A stretch of DNA of 64,000 nucleotides, from assembly GCF_000691145.1 (NCBI RefSeq), contig NZ_ASJC01000005.1:186001-250000 (forward strand), given 5' to 3'. The notes under the pieces are model-generated. The model was not told where the DNA came from. It saw only the letters and a list, made by a program, of their open reading frames with translations, and searched no databases. Shown piece after piece: positions 1 to 8,265 of this stretch (position 1 is the first letter of the stretch; each line of letters begins with the position of its first letter). A program made the translations under genes and the position numbers. The DNA is from Bacillus altitudinis 41KF2b (GTDB lineage Bacteria > Bacillota > Bacilli > Bacillales > Bacillaceae).

Positions 1-313
1 TGCCTAGCGTTCTAGAAAAGTCATTGCACGTCCCGCCAGGTAAGATCGCTACAGCTGGCCTTTTTTCTAAACCGCCAATTCCATTCATACATTCATGGAC
101 GGTTCCGTCTCCACCTAGTATAATCAGCAATTCAACCGACTCATCCATCTCACGGCAGAAATGATAGGCATCATTCGGCTGTTTTGTAGGCTTAAGGATG
201 AGTTCATCAATATGTAAAGAAAGAAGAGGCACTGTTTGACCTAGTGTTTTTTCCATGTTTTTTTGTCCAGCATTTCCGTTATAAATGAGTATCGCTTTTT
301 TGAATTGTGCCAT
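1..313 (-). CDS. bmrU: BmrU-like lipid kinase (partial, C-terminus outside window)
   Basis: Reverse-strand reading frame of 104 codons running off the left edge. It starts at the ATG at 311-313 behind a good AAAGGGAG ribosome site. The N-terminus reads [16 protein letters not shown], followed by a GGDGT nucleotide-binding motif and [10 protein letters not shown], the signature of the diacylglycerol/sphingosine kinase-like fold (DAGKc, YegS/BmrU). These enzymes phosphorylate lipid alcohols at the membrane. In B. subtilis bmrU lies beside the bmr multidrug efflux genes, which would be just left of this window. The exact substrate is unknown. Confidence 0.85.
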   Translation of the reverse strand, partial: MAQFKKAILIYNGNAGQKNMEKTLGQTVPLLSLHIDELILKPTKQPNDAYHFCREMDESVELLIILGGDGTVHECMNGIGGLEKRPAVAILPGGTCNDFSRTLG

Positions 314-411
314 CACGCAGTTCTCCCTTTCATCACTTTACTATCACTTTTCCCCAATTCCACAGGTCATAAACGACGTTTGAAAAAAGTGAAGGGGGCG
401 AAACAAGACAT

Positions 412-440
412 TTGCCCGCCGGCGTTTTCCTTGATATGAT
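412..440 (+). promoter_or_regulatory. sigma-A type promoter of brxB
   Basis: TTGCCC at 412-417, a 17-bp spacer, then TATGAT at 435-440. It lies 40 bp before brxB and diverges from bmrU. Called by inspection. Confidence 0.55.
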
Positions 441-480
441 GTAGTTAAAATGGTTTGGTACGTAGAAGGAGTGGACGGTT

Positions 481-918
481 ATGAATATTGATTTTAATTT
501 ATTTATGAATGATATTGTGAAACAAGCACGAGAAGAGATTAAACAGGCAGGTTATACGGAACTGACAACAGCTGAAGAAGTCGATGAAGCGCTGACGAAA
601 AAAGGAACGACACTTGTTATGGTGAATTCAGTGTGCGGCTGTGCAGGCGGTATTGCAAGACCAGCGGCTGGTTATTCTGTTCATTACGATAAGCGTCCAG
701 ATCAATTGCTCACAGTGTTTGCTGGACAGGACAAAGAAGCAACCGCAAGAGCACGTGAATACTTTGAAGGCTTCCCGCCATCTTCACCATCATTTGCTCT
801 ATTAAAAGACGGGAAGATCATTAAAATGGTCGAACGTCACGAAATCGAAGGACATGAACCGATGGAAGTGGTGTCAAAACTTCAAGCCGCTTTCGATGAG
901 TATTGCGAAGAAGTGTAA
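481..918 (+). CDS. brxB: Bacilliredoxin BrxB (YqiW)
   Basis: A 145-residue bacilliredoxin of the DUF1094 family. These proteins remove bacillithiol from S-bacillithiolated proteins in Firmicutes, the counterpart of glutaredoxin. The CGC redox motif is at Cys52-Gly53-Cys54 in [10 protein letters not shown], and the length matches the family. The ATG follows AGAAGGAG. It is monocistronic, with its own promoter and a terminator at 949-979. The cytoplasmic thiol-redox role is known for the B. subtilis protein; here it is inferred from the motif and near-identical layout. Confidence 0.95.
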   Translation: MNIDFNLFMNDIVKQAREEIKQAGYTELTTAEEVDEALTKKGTTLVMVNSVCGCAGGIARPAAGYSVHYDKRPDQLLTVFAGQDKEATARAREYFEGFPPSSPSFALLKDGKIIKMVERHEIEGHEPMEVVSKLQAAFDEYCEEV

Positions 919-948
919 CATGTTACTTTTGAATGAATCATTTAGAGG

Positions 949-979
949 CAGTCCGGTCTTTTGATCGGTCTGTTTTTTT
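949..979 (+). terminator. intrinsic terminator after brxB
   Basis: A 10-bp stem with one mismatch (CAGTCCGGTC / GATCGGTCTG), a four-base loop, then seven T residues. Confidence 0.8.
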
Positions 980-1023
980 GTTTTACATGACATAAGAATC
1001 AAAATAATTTTAGCAAAATACTA

Positions 1024-1052
1024 TTGCATATCAAAAAGAAAGTGTTTAAAAT
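1024..1052 (+). promoter_or_regulatory. sigma-A promoter of artPQM
   Basis: TTGCAT at 1024-1029 and TAAAAT at 1047-1052 with an exact 17-bp spacer. The start point would fall near 1059, directly before the ARG box. Confidence 0.7.
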
Positions 1053-1061
1053 ACATTATAG

Positions 1062-1075
1062 TGAATAAATATTCA
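1062..1075 (+). promoter_or_regulatory. ARG box (AhrC/ArgR operator) at the artPQM start site
   Basis: TGAATAAATATTCA matches every position of the core ARG-box consensus TGNATWWWWATNCA and has perfect inverted half-sites TGAAT/ATTCA. It overlaps the predicted transcription start, where bound AhrC would block initiation when arginine is plentiful. AhrC control of the B. subtilis orthologue fits; binding here is inferred. Confidence 0.7.
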
Positions 1076-1114
1076 AATCTACTCATGATTTTAAATACTA
1101 GGAGGCATTATCAT

Positions 1115-1879
1115 ATGAAAAAGTGGTTATTATTACTTATGACAGCTGGTCTTGCAGCTGCATTAGCAGCATGCGGAACTTCTTCTAATAATTCAAACGC
1201 ATCAGGAGACGACAAAACACTCATTATGGCGACTTCAGCAGATTATCCGCCATTTGAATCAAAAGACGGTGATAAAATTATCGGTTTTGATGTCGACCTT
1301 GCTACAGCTCTAGCGAAAAAGAACGGCTACAAGCTAGAAATTCAAGATATGGACTTTGCAAGCCTCGTGTCAGCTCTTAAAACAAATAAAGCTGATATTG
1401 TGCTTGCAGGCATGACACCTACTGAAAAGCGTAAAAAACAAGTTGATTTCTCAGATGTTTACTACAACGCTGAAAACTTGGTTGTATCTAAAAAATCTAG
1501 CGGTATAAAAACAGAGAAAGATTTAAAAGACAAAACGGTTGGCGTTCAATTAGGTTCTATCCAGCAAGATGAAGCAAACGGATTGCAAAAGAAATATAAC
1601 TTAACAGTTGAAGATCGTAATAAAATTTCTGATATCATTCAAGAAATTAAAGCAGGCCGTTTTGATGCAGCTATTATTGAAGATAAAGTAGCGGCTGGCT
1701 ACTTGAAAAAGGAAAAAGATTTCCAAGCATTTGGATTGAATAGCTCAAACGAAGGTTCAGCCATTGCATTCAAAAAAAATAGCGACTTAACAGCGAAATT
1801 CAATAAATCATTAAAAGAAATGAAGGATAATGGCGAACTTGATAAACTCATTAAAAAATGGTTTGCTGATGAAAAGTAA
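1115..1879 (+). CDS. artP: Arginine ABC transporter, substrate-binding lipoprotein ArtP
   Basis: A 254-residue solute-binding protein, family 3 (SBP_bac_3), of the high-affinity arginine importer. The start at 1115 is chosen because it follows TAGGAGG and gives a lipoprotein signal peptide, MKKWLLLLMTAGLAAALAAC, with the lipobox LAAC ending at Cys20. The GTG further upstream would spoil the signal. Motifs typical of amino-acid receptors follow (SADYPPFE, GFDVDLA). It is first in artPQM. A hairpin after it (1930-1957) probably cuts most transcripts, giving more receptor than permease. Confidence 0.93.
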   Translation: MKKWLLLLMTAGLAAALAACGTSSNNSNASGDDKTLIMATSADYPPFESKDGDKIIGFDVDLATALAKKNGYKLEIQDMDFASLVSALKTNKADIVLAGMTPTEKRKKQVDFSDVYYNAENLVVSKKSSGIKTEKDLKDKTVGVQLGSIQQDEANGLQKKYNLTVEDRNKISDIIQEIKAGRFDAAIIEDKVAAGYLKKEKDFQAFGLNSSNEGSAIAFKKNSDLTAKFNKSLKEMKDNGELDKLIKKWFADEK

Positions 1880-1929
1880 GTCAGGAAAAGGATCAGCGTC
1901 ATTCATGAAAATCAAGTAGAAAGCGCTGA

Positions 1930-1957
1930 AAAGTTCAACATGTGTTGAACTTTTTTC
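1930..1957 (+). terminator. internal attenuator between artP and artQ
   Basis: AAAGTTCAAC / GTTGAACTTT stem followed by T residues. It lies inside the operon, between receptor and permease genes. Confidence 0.75.
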
Positions 1958-2002
1958 CTGTTTATTCTTTGATTTTATCTGAAGGAAAAAAAGGAGAATA
2001 TC

Positions 2003-2659
2003 ATGATGGATTTTAAAGATGTCATACCTCAGATGCCCTTTATTTTAGAAGGTCTTAAAGTAACGCTTTCTATTGTTGTGGTATCACTGTTTCTTGGTTT
2101 TATTTTAGGAATCTTATTAACGCTCTGTAAAATTAGTGTATTTAAGCCGCTTATCTGGCTAGCCGATTTTTATACGTCAATCTTCCGAGGCACACCGCTT
2201 GTGCTTCAGCTTTTGATTATTTATTTTGGTCTTCCCCAGCTGCTCGGCTTTCAAATTGATCAATACTGGGCTGCTGTAGCCGCCTTTTCACTAAACTCGG
2301 CGGCGTACGTTTCTGAGATCATTCGTGCAGGAATCAATGCCATTGATAAAGGGCAAAAAGAAGCGGCCGTTGCTTTAGGTATCCCGTATGCTAAAATGAT
2401 GAAGGACTTATTGCTTCCGCAAGCATTCAAAAATATTTCACCAGCACTTGTGAACGAAACGATTACACTGACAAAAGAATCAGCGATTGTCACAGTCATT
2501 GGACTTGGCGATGTCATGAGACGAGCCTATCAAGCAGGTGCCGTCACCTATAACTATCTTGAACCGCTAATTTTTGCGGGTCTCATCTATTATGTCATCG
2601 TGCTTATTCTTACCTTCGTCGGCAAATCGGTGGAAAGGAAGTTAAAATCAAATGATTAA
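2003..2659 (+). CDS. artQ: Arginine ABC transporter permease ArtQ
   Basis: A 218-residue polar amino-acid permease of the His/Glu/Gln/Arg family, with about five hydrophobic segments. The EAA loop is visible as [20 protein letters not shown] near residues 118-137 and contacts the ATPase. Two adjacent ATGs (2003 and 2006) follow AAGGAG; either could be used. It overlaps artM by 8 nt, implying translational coupling. It forms the membrane channel of the arginine importer with ArtP and ArtM. Confidence 0.93.
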   Translation: MMDFKDVIPQMPFILEGLKVTLSIVVVSLFLGFILGILLTLCKISVFKPLIWLADFYTSIFRGTPLVLQLLIIYFGLPQLLGFQIDQYWAAVAAFSLNSAAYVSEIIRAGINAIDKGQKEAAVALGIPYAKMMKDLLLPQAFKNISPALVNETITLTKESAIVTVIGLGDVMRRAYQAGAVTYNYLEPLIFAGLIYYVIVLILTFVGKSVERKLKSND

Positions 2660-3374
2660 AATAGAGAAACTCACAAAATCTTTCGGTAAAAATGAAGTGT
2701 TGAAAGGGATTGATACCACAATTAAAGAAGGCGAAGTGGTAGCTGTCATCGGGCCGTCTGGTTCAGGAAAATCAACATTTCTTCGCTGTATTAACTTACT
2801 TGAAAAACCGACTTCTGGAGTGATTACGATTCAGGGGACGGAAATTACCAATCCAAAAACAAATGCACTAAAAGTGCGCGAGAATATTGGTATGGTGTTT
2901 CAACATTTTCACTTATTCCCGCACAAAACAGTGCTAGAAAATATTACGTATGCGCCAATGAATGTAAAGAACCAATCGAAGGAAGACAGCATCAAGCAGG
3001 CAGAGGAGCTTTTAAAAAAGGTCGGACTTCTAGAGAAAAAAGATGATTATCCGAACCGGCTGTCAGGTGGTCAAAAGCAGCGTGTCGCCATTGCACGTGC
3101 TCTTGCAATGACACCAGATATCATGCTTTTTGACGAGCCGACGTCTGCTCTTGATCCAGAAATGGTAAAGGAAGTATTAGAGGTCATGAAAGAGCTCGCT
3201 CAATCTGGGATGACGCTGATGATCGTCACACATGAAATGGGCTTTGCAAAAGAAGTGGCAGACCGTGTGATTTTTATGGATGATGGGAAAATTGTAGAGG
3301 ATGCCAATCCTGTAGAATTCTTTGAATCTCCGTCTTCACAGCGTGCTCAAGATTTCTTACAAAAAATATTATAA
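2652..3374 (+). CDS. artM: Arginine ABC transporter ATPase ArtM
   Basis: A 240-residue ABC ATPase of the polar amino-acid class. It shows Walker [10 protein letters not shown] at residues 34-42, a Q-loop in [10 protein letters not shown], the signature LSGGQ, Walker B IMLFDEP and a switch His in VTHEM. It is the last gene of artPQM, translated from an ATG inside the end of artQ, and is followed by a terminator. It powers arginine uptake at the inner face of the membrane. Confidence 0.95.
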   Translation: MIKIEKLTKSFGKNEVLKGIDTTIKEGEVVAVIGPSGSGKSTFLRCINLLEKPTSGVITIQGTEITNPKTNALKVRENIGMVFQHFHLFPHKTVLENITYAPMNVKNQSKEDSIKQAEELLKKVGLLEKKDDYPNRLSGGQKQRVAIARALAMTPDIMLFDEPTSALDPEMVKEVLEVMKELAQSGMTLMIVTHEMGFAKEVADRVIFMDDGKIVEDANPVEFFESPSSQRAQDFLQKIL

Positions 3375-3386
3375 TGAAAAAAACGA

Positions 3387-3416
3387 GGAGGAGACTTAAC
3401 ATCTCCTTCTTTTTTT
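3387..3416 (+). terminator. terminator of artPQM
   Basis: GGAGGAGA / TCTCCTTC stem followed by seven T residues. Confidence 0.8.
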
Positions 3417-3485
3417 GATTATAATGGGGAAAGTAAAAAAAGTTCATCATTTCACAAAAGTAGACAGAAAAGAGTGAATCACATC

Positions 3486-4439
3486 ATGTTTAAAATCGGC
3501 TACCGAACGCTGAAAACAGCATTAGGAACAGCTCTAGCCATTTACATTGCACAAATGCTCGGTCTGCAAAACTATTCAGCTGCCGGCATTATTACGATCC
3601 TATGTATTCAGGTGACGAAAAAAAGGTCACTCCTCGCATCTGGGGCCCGCTTTGCCGCATGCAGTCTTGCCATCTTATTTTCTTATTTATTTTTTGATCT
3701 GATTGGGTATCATCCTTTCGTCATTGGACTGATGCTGCTCGTCTTTATTCCAACAACGGTCTTGCTTCGGATTAAAGAAGGGATTGTCACAAGTTCAGTG
3801 ATTATCCTTCATTTGTATATGTCTGGAGGCATTACGCTTCATCTCATCTGGAATGAGCTTTTACTCATCACCATTGGTGTAGGGGTCGCACTCATAATGA
3901 ACCTGTATATGCCTAGCGTTGATAAAAAGCTGAAACAATACAGTGAACAAATTGAAGCGAATTTTGCGAAAATCTTTGAAGAAATCGAGCAATATTTAAT
4001 GACCGGAAAACAAGACTGGACAGGAAAAGAAATTCCAGAGACGCATCAATTGATTAAAGAAGCGAAAGCTCTTGCATACCGTGATGTTGAAAATCATGTC
4101 TTAAGACATGAAAATCTGTATTATCATTATTTCAACATGAGACAAAAGCAATTTGAAATCATTGAGCGGGTGCTTCCGAAAATTACGTCCATTTCTGTTA
4201 CAACGGAGCATGGGCAAATCATTGCAGAATATATTAGAGATTTACGAGAACATATTCACCCAGGGAACACGGCTCATAAGTTCTTAAGACGCCTGATTGA
4301 TATGAAAGAAGAGTTTGATGCACTGCCGCTTCCGCAAACACGTGAAGAATTTGAAGCTAGAGCCGCACTCTTTCATTTTCTCGGGGAAATGGAACAATAT
4401 TTGGTGTTGAAAAGTTATTTTAAAGGGATGAAAGAATAA
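3486..4439 (+). CDS. yqjA: YqjA, FUSC/aromatic-acid-exporter-like membrane protein
   Basis: A 317-residue protein with about six N-terminal membrane segments, ending near residue 145, then a long soluble helical C-terminal region. This is the layout of the DUF939/ArAE family, whose members are putative exporters of aromatic acids. No substrate is known for YqjA. The start at 3486 follows AAGAGTG by nine bases; a GTG at 3474 is the alternative. The 3' end runs into a large hairpin at 4438-4501 that also contains the start of the next gene. Confidence 0.75.
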   Translation: MFKIGYRTLKTALGTALAIYIAQMLGLQNYSAAGIITILCIQVTKKRSLLASGARFAACSLAILFSYLFFDLIGYHPFVIGLMLLVFIPTTVLLRIKEGIVTSSVIILHLYMSGGITLHLIWNELLLITIGVGVALIMNLYMPSVDKKLKQYSEQIEANFAKIFEEIEQYLMTGKQDWTGKEIPETHQLIKEAKALAYRDVENHVLRHENLYYHYFNMRQKQFEIIERVLPKITSISVTTEHGQIIAEYIRDLREHIHPGNTAHKFLRRLIDMKEEFDALPLPQTREEFEARAALFHFLGEMEQYLVLKSYFKGMKE

Positions 4440-4510
4440 AGACGCATGAGTTCCTCCTTCATTGGTCAATCTAATGAAAAAGGAGGAGCCTATGCGTCTT
4501 TTATTTTATA
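4438..4510 (+). promoter_or_regulatory. terminator-like 22-bp hairpin holding the yqjB RBS and start codon
   Basis: Arms 4438-4459 and 4480-4501 pair over 22 positions with a single mismatch and a few G-U pairs; a shorter helix continues after a bulge. The outer ten pairs (AAAGACGCAT / ATGCGTCTTT) are perfect. The 3' arm contains the yqjB Shine-Dalgarno AAGGAGG (4480-4486) and its ATG (4492-4494), and is followed by a T-rich run. It can act as terminator of yqjA, as a translation mask, or as both. Confidence 0.7.
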
Positions 4511-5001
4511 CTGTGCTGACCATGTCCCTTTCACCCATCTGGCCGCTCGGGCAAAACCCGCTTCCAGGAGACCCGTATGTCATTATTAATAAACAAACGA
4601 ACGAGCTTGCGTATATTGATCATGGGGAAATTCAAAAAGTCTACCCGGCTTCTACTGGCAAAACAGCTGATTTAACGCCAGAAGGTGAATTTACGATTAT
4701 GATCAAAGCGAAAGATCCTTATTACAGAAGAAAAAATATTGAAGGCGGTGCGAAGAATAACCCACTCGGCCGAAGGTGGATTGGATTTGATGCGCGAGGA
4801 ACCGACGGGAGAACCTATGGCATTCATGGAACAAGTGATGAGACATCGATAGGGAAATTTATTACGGCAGGCTGTGTACGTCTTCATAATCAAGATGTAG
4901 AACGGCTATTTGATCAGCTTCCAGTTGGTACAAAGGTATGGATCACGACATCAAGCGATGCATTTGAAAAACTGGCCAAAGACAAACAGGCCATTCGTTA
5001 A
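4492..5001 (+). CDS. yqjB: L,D-transpeptidase YqjB (YkuD domain)
   Basis: A 169-residue secreted or membrane-anchored YkuD-family L,D-transpeptidase, which makes 3-3 peptidoglycan cross-links or related peptide transfers. The catalytic motif is HGT (His112) followed by AGCVR with nucleophile Cys128 and Arg130. The N-terminal hydrophobic stretch serves as signal or anchor, and no LysM domain is present. The ATG at 4492 is chosen because AAAGGAGGAGCC lies directly before it. The gene begins and ends inside strong hairpins (4438-4501 and 4980-5023), so its expression is probably insulated from its neighbours. Confidence 0.88.
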   Translation: MRLLFYTVLTMSLSPIWPLGQNPLPGDPYVIINKQTNELAYIDHGEIQKVYPASTGKTADLTPEGEFTIMIKAKDPYYRRKNIEGGAKNNPLGRRWIGFDARGTDGRTYGIHGTSDETSIGKFITAGCVRLHNQDVERLFDQLPVGTKVWITTSSDAFEKLAKDKQAIR

Positions 5002-5031
5002 AAAACGAATCACCTGCTTGTCTGCTTTTTT
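4980..5031 (+). terminator. terminator of yqjB, stem inside the coding end
   Basis: A long two-part stem: AGACAAACAGG with CCTGCTTGTCT, then ATTCGTT with AACGAAT. It is followed by GCTTTTTT. The left arm encodes the last residues of YqjB. Confidence 0.8.
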
Positions 5032-5040
5032 ATCAACACT

Positions 5041-5133
5041 TTATAAAAAGGCTGCCGCTCCTGCTAAAAGTGAAGAAATTAACAGTAAGCTAATCATGAG
5101 CAATACCATAAATTTCATGAATTTCTGAGACAT
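5041..5133 (-). CDS. prli42: Prli42-like stressosome-associated miniprotein
   Basis: A 30-codon reverse-strand gene starting at the ATG at 5131-5133 behind AGGGGTG. The product is a short basic N-terminus (MSQKFMKFM) followed by one hydrophobic helix ending LLAGAAAFL. Size, charge pattern and the LLAG..FL end match the Prli42 family, which anchors the stressosome (RsbR/RsbS) to the membrane in Listeria and is conserved in Bacillus. It lies between yqjB and yqjC. It is below the usual ORF-length cut-off. Function is inferred from the family. Confidence 0.75.
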   Translation of the reverse strand: MSQKFMKFMVLLMISLLLISSLLAGAAAFL

Positions 5134-5234
5134 ATCGCACCCCTATAATCAAATGTTTTTGCGACGAGCGCACCTTTCTTTATTCTAGCTCGTTTTTACG
5201 CAGGCGACAAGTGATGTACAAAGGAAGTGAACGG

Positions 5235-5657
5235 ATGAATCAAATCGATCATATAGCCATTGCCGTTTTCTCAATTCAAAAAACAGCACGTACGTTCTCT
5301 AGGCTGTTTAACTGGGAATTTTCAGACATAGAAGTACTTCCGAATCAAGGGGTCAAAGTATCTTTTGCTTCCCTAGGTGATCTGCACATTGAGTTGATTG
5401 AACCGATGGAGGATCACAGCACATTACATACCTTTTTAATAAAAAGAGGAGAGGGGCTTCATCATATTGCATTAAAGTCAGGTGACATTCAGGCTGATCT
5501 CAGTCAACTTGAGGAGCTCGGCATGCAGCTCATTCAAAAGGGCGCACAAAATGGTGCGAACGGAAATCGCATTGCGTTTATTTCACCAAAAGAAACGTCA
5601 GGTGTGCTAATTGAATTGTGTGAACCTTTGAAAGGAGAGAAACAGGAAGATGCATGA
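5235..5657 (+). CDS. yqjC: Methylmalonyl-CoA epimerase-like VOC protein YqjC
   Basis: A 140-residue vicinal-oxygen-chelate protein resembling methylmalonyl-CoA epimerase. The DHIAIAV start and the LHHIALK and IELCEP segments carry the expected metal-ligand His and Glu residues. The start at 5235 follows AAGGAAG; the ATG at 5211 lacks a good site. It overlaps yqjD by 8 nt, so the two are co-translated. No methylmalonyl-CoA mutase lies nearby, so the true substrate may be another acyl-CoA. Confidence 0.8.
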   Translation: MNQIDHIAIAVFSIQKTARTFSRLFNWEFSDIEVLPNQGVKVSFASLGDLHIELIEPMEDHSTLHTFLIKRGEGLHHIALKSGDIQADLSQLEELGMQLIQKGAQNGANGNRIAFISPKETSGVLIELCEPLKGEKQEDA

Positions 5658-7113
5658 ATCGTTCAATGACTTGTCTGAATGGCGCGAGAAAGCTTTAAGG
5701 GGCGGCGGTGAAAAACGAGCAGCAGCTCACCGAAACAAAGGAAAGCTGACTGTTCGGCAGCGGCTTCATGAACTTCTTGATGAAGGCAGCTTTATGGAAA
5801 TTCAGTCATTTGCTAAAGGCTGCCGCTCAGAACATTTAGGGGATGGCGTTGTCACTGGGACGGGACTGATTCATGGGAGACAAGTAGGCGTTTATGCACA
5901 AGATGCGACCGTGTACGGGGGTTCGCTAGGGGACATGCATGCGAAAAAGATAGCGGCTTTAATGGATTTGGCTGCTAAAAATCAAATGCCTGTTATCGGT
6001 CTAAAAGACTCAGGTGGTGCGAGAATTCAGGAGGGTGTGGTATCATTAGAGGGATACGGTCAGATTTTTAAACGGAATGTGCTGTACTCTGGTCAAATTC
6101 CACAAATATCCGTTATTTTAGGCTCCTGTGCGGGAGGTGCAGTTTATTCACCTGCACTGACGGATTTTGTATTCATGACGGAGCAAACAGCTCATATGTT
6201 TTTAACTGGACCGAAAGTGATAGAAAAAGCAACAGGAGAGACGGTCTGTCCTGACCGGCTTGGAGGTGCAGCAGTTCAGCATCAAACAAGCGGGAATGTG
6301 CACTATACAGGGAAAGATGAGAAAGACGTGTTAAAAGCAGTTCGAACGCTTTTAACGTACATACCAACGAAACGACGGCCTGTCATTCATCGTAAGGTGC
6401 AAAAGCATGATGCGAGCGATCTTGGGAACATCTTGCCAAAGGAGCCATCACGTACTTATGATGTTAAACAAGTGGTGACAGCGATCACCGACCACGGCTC
6501 ATTTTTTGAAACGCAGCGTTGTTTCTCCAAAAATATCGTCACAGGTTTTGCCAGATTACAAGGGTCTTCCATTGGTCTTGTAGCCAATCAGCCTAAGGTG
6601 CTGGCAGGAAGCCTTGACCTCGATGCTGCTGATAAAGCGGCTCGGTTTATTCGATTTTGCGATGCATTTCATATTCCCATTTTAACCCTTGTGGACGTTC
6701 CTGGTTTTTTGCCAGGGGAGAAAGCTGAGCATGCAGGCATTATCCGCCACGGCGCAAAGCTTCTGTATGCGTACGCTGAGGCGACCGTTCCAAAGATCAC
6801 TGTGATTTTGCGAAAGGCATTTGGCGGTGCATACGTTGCGATGAATAGTAAGGGCTTAGGTGCTGACTTTGTGTATGCATGGCCAGAGGCAGAAATTGAT
6901 GTCATGGGAAAATCGTTTGCAGACGAAATTGTTCATCCTGCTTTGCGTGAGGTGGACAATGAACCTAGTGTCATGAAGGCAGCACAATTAGGATTAATCG
7001 ACGATATTTTAATGCCAGATGAAACGAGAGAGCGGCTCATTCGCTCATTTGACCTGCTTCGCAGTAAGGAAGAAGATAGACCGTTAAAAAAGCATGGAAA
7101 CATGCCGCTATAA
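5650..7113 (+). CDS. yqjD: Acyl-CoA carboxylase carboxyltransferase beta subunit YqjD
   Basis: A 487-residue two-domain crotonase-fold carboxyltransferase, the beta subunit of propionyl/methylcrotonyl-CoA carboxylase type. Both CoA-binding halves are visible: GGARIQEG with GSCAGGAVYSPA in the first, and VDVPGFLPG with RKAFGGAYVAM in the second. A biotin carboxylase/BCCP partner is not encoded here, so the complete enzyme must be assembled with a subunit from elsewhere. It is coupled to yqjC upstream and yqjE downstream. Carboxylation of a short acyl-CoA is the likely reaction; the substrate is unknown. Confidence 0.87.
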   Translation: MHESFNDLSEWREKALRGGGEKRAAAHRNKGKLTVRQRLHELLDEGSFMEIQSFAKGCRSEHLGDGVVTGTGLIHGRQVGVYAQDATVYGGSLGDMHAKKIAALMDLAAKNQMPVIGLKDSGGARIQEGVVSLEGYGQIFKRNVLYSGQIPQISVILGSCAGGAVYSPALTDFVFMTEQTAHMFLTGPKVIEKATGETVCPDRLGGAAVQHQTSGNVHYTGKDEKDVLKAVRTLLTYIPTKRRPVIHRKVQKHDASDLGNILPKEPSRTYDVKQVVTAITDHGSFFETQRCFSKNIVTGFARLQGSSIGLVANQPKVLAGSLDLDAADKAARFIRFCDAFHIPILTLVDVPGFLPGEKAEHAGIIRHGAKLLYAYAEATVPKITVILRKAFGGAYVAMNSKGLGADFVYAWPEAEIDVMGKSFADEIVHPALREVDNEPSVMKAAQLGLIDDILMPDETRERLIRSFDLLRSKEEDRPLKKHGNMPL

Positions 7114-7129
7114 GAGGAGGAACATCATC

Positions 7130-8251
7130 ATGATCAATGAGAAACGCTTATTAGACGAATTTTTAGAACTTGTTCAAATCGATTCAGAAACGAAACATGA
7201 AGAAAAAATTGTTGAAGTCCTAAAAGAGAAATTTACTGGTTTAGGGCTTAATGTAGTCGAAGATGATTCAAAAGAGACAACCGGCCATGGAGCAGGCAAT
7301 CTTATTTGCACACTTGAAGGGAATCAAGAGGCAGATACGATTTATTTTACTTCTCATATGGATACAGTTGTACCAGGTAATGGTGTTAAGCCAGTCATTG
7401 AAGACGGCTATGTCAAGACAGATGGCACAACCATTCTTGGTGCTGACGATAAAACAGGGCTTGCTGCAATGTTTGAAGCGATCCGTGTCCTAAAAGAGAA
7501 AAATGTACCGCATGGCAAGATTGAATTTGTCATTACAGCTGGTGAAGAATCAGGACTTGTAGGAGCAAAAGCGTTAGATCCGAAACTGATGACAGCAAAA
7601 TATGGTTATGCGCTTGATTCAGATGGCAAGGTCGGTACCATCATCGTGGCTGCGCCAACACAGGCGAAAGTACGTGCAACCATTTACGGAAAAACAGCTC
7701 ACGCAGGTGTGGCACCTGAAAAAGGCGTCTCTGCGATTACGATTGCATCAAAAGCGATCGCGAGCATGCCGCTTGGCCGTATTGATGAAGAAACAACGGC
7801 GAATATCGGCCGCTTTGAAGGCGGAACACAAACGAATATTGTCTGTGATCAAGTAGATATTCTGGCAGAGGCACGTTCTTTAGAACCGGCAAAAATGGAA
7901 GCGCAAGTAGCGAAAATGAAAGAAGCCTTTGAAAAAACCGCTAAAGAAATGGGCGGAAGTGCCGATGTACAAATTGACATCATGTATCCAGGCTTTAAAT
8001 TCTCACACGGCGATCAAGTCGTTGAAGTGGCGAAAAAAGCGGCTGCGAAAATTGGCCGTCCTTCAGAACTACAGACAAGCGGGGGAGGCAGTGATGCAAA
8101 CGTCATTGCTGGAAATGGCATCCCGACCGTCAACCTAGCTGTTGGATATGAAGATATTCATACGAAAAATGAGAAAATGCCGATTGAAGAATTAGTCAAG
8201 ACAGCTGAAATGGTTCTCGCCATTATCGAAGAAACGACAAATCCATCGTAA
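7130..8251 (+). CDS. yqjE: M20 family metallopeptidase YqjE (PepT-like tripeptidase)
   Basis: A 373-residue zinc aminopeptidase of the M20/peptidase T-like group. Zn-site motifs are visible: HMDTVVPG, LGADDKTGLAA, GEESGLVGA and the C-terminal DANVIAGNG. A dimerisation domain lies in the middle (near AKVRATIYGKTAHAG). The start at 7130 follows AGAGGAGG, 16 bp after yqjD; the in-frame ATG at 7094 lies inside yqjD. Cytoplasmic peptide cleavage is expected. Confidence 0.9.
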   Translation: MINEKRLLDEFLELVQIDSETKHEEKIVEVLKEKFTGLGLNVVEDDSKETTGHGAGNLICTLEGNQEADTIYFTSHMDTVVPGNGVKPVIEDGYVKTDGTTILGADDKTGLAAMFEAIRVLKEKNVPHGKIEFVITAGEESGLVGAKALDPKLMTAKYGYALDSDGKVGTIIVAAPTQAKVRATIYGKTAHAGVAPEKGVSAITIASKAIASMPLGRIDEETTANIGRFEGGTQTNIVCDQVDILAEARSLEPAKMEAQVAKMKEAFEKTAKEMGGSADVQIDIMYPGFKFSHGDQVVEVAKKAAAKIGRPSELQTSGGGSDANVIAGNGIPTVNLAVGYEDIHTKNEKMPIEELVKTAEMVLAIIEETTNPS

Positions 8252-8265
8252 AGGCAGGAGACTCT

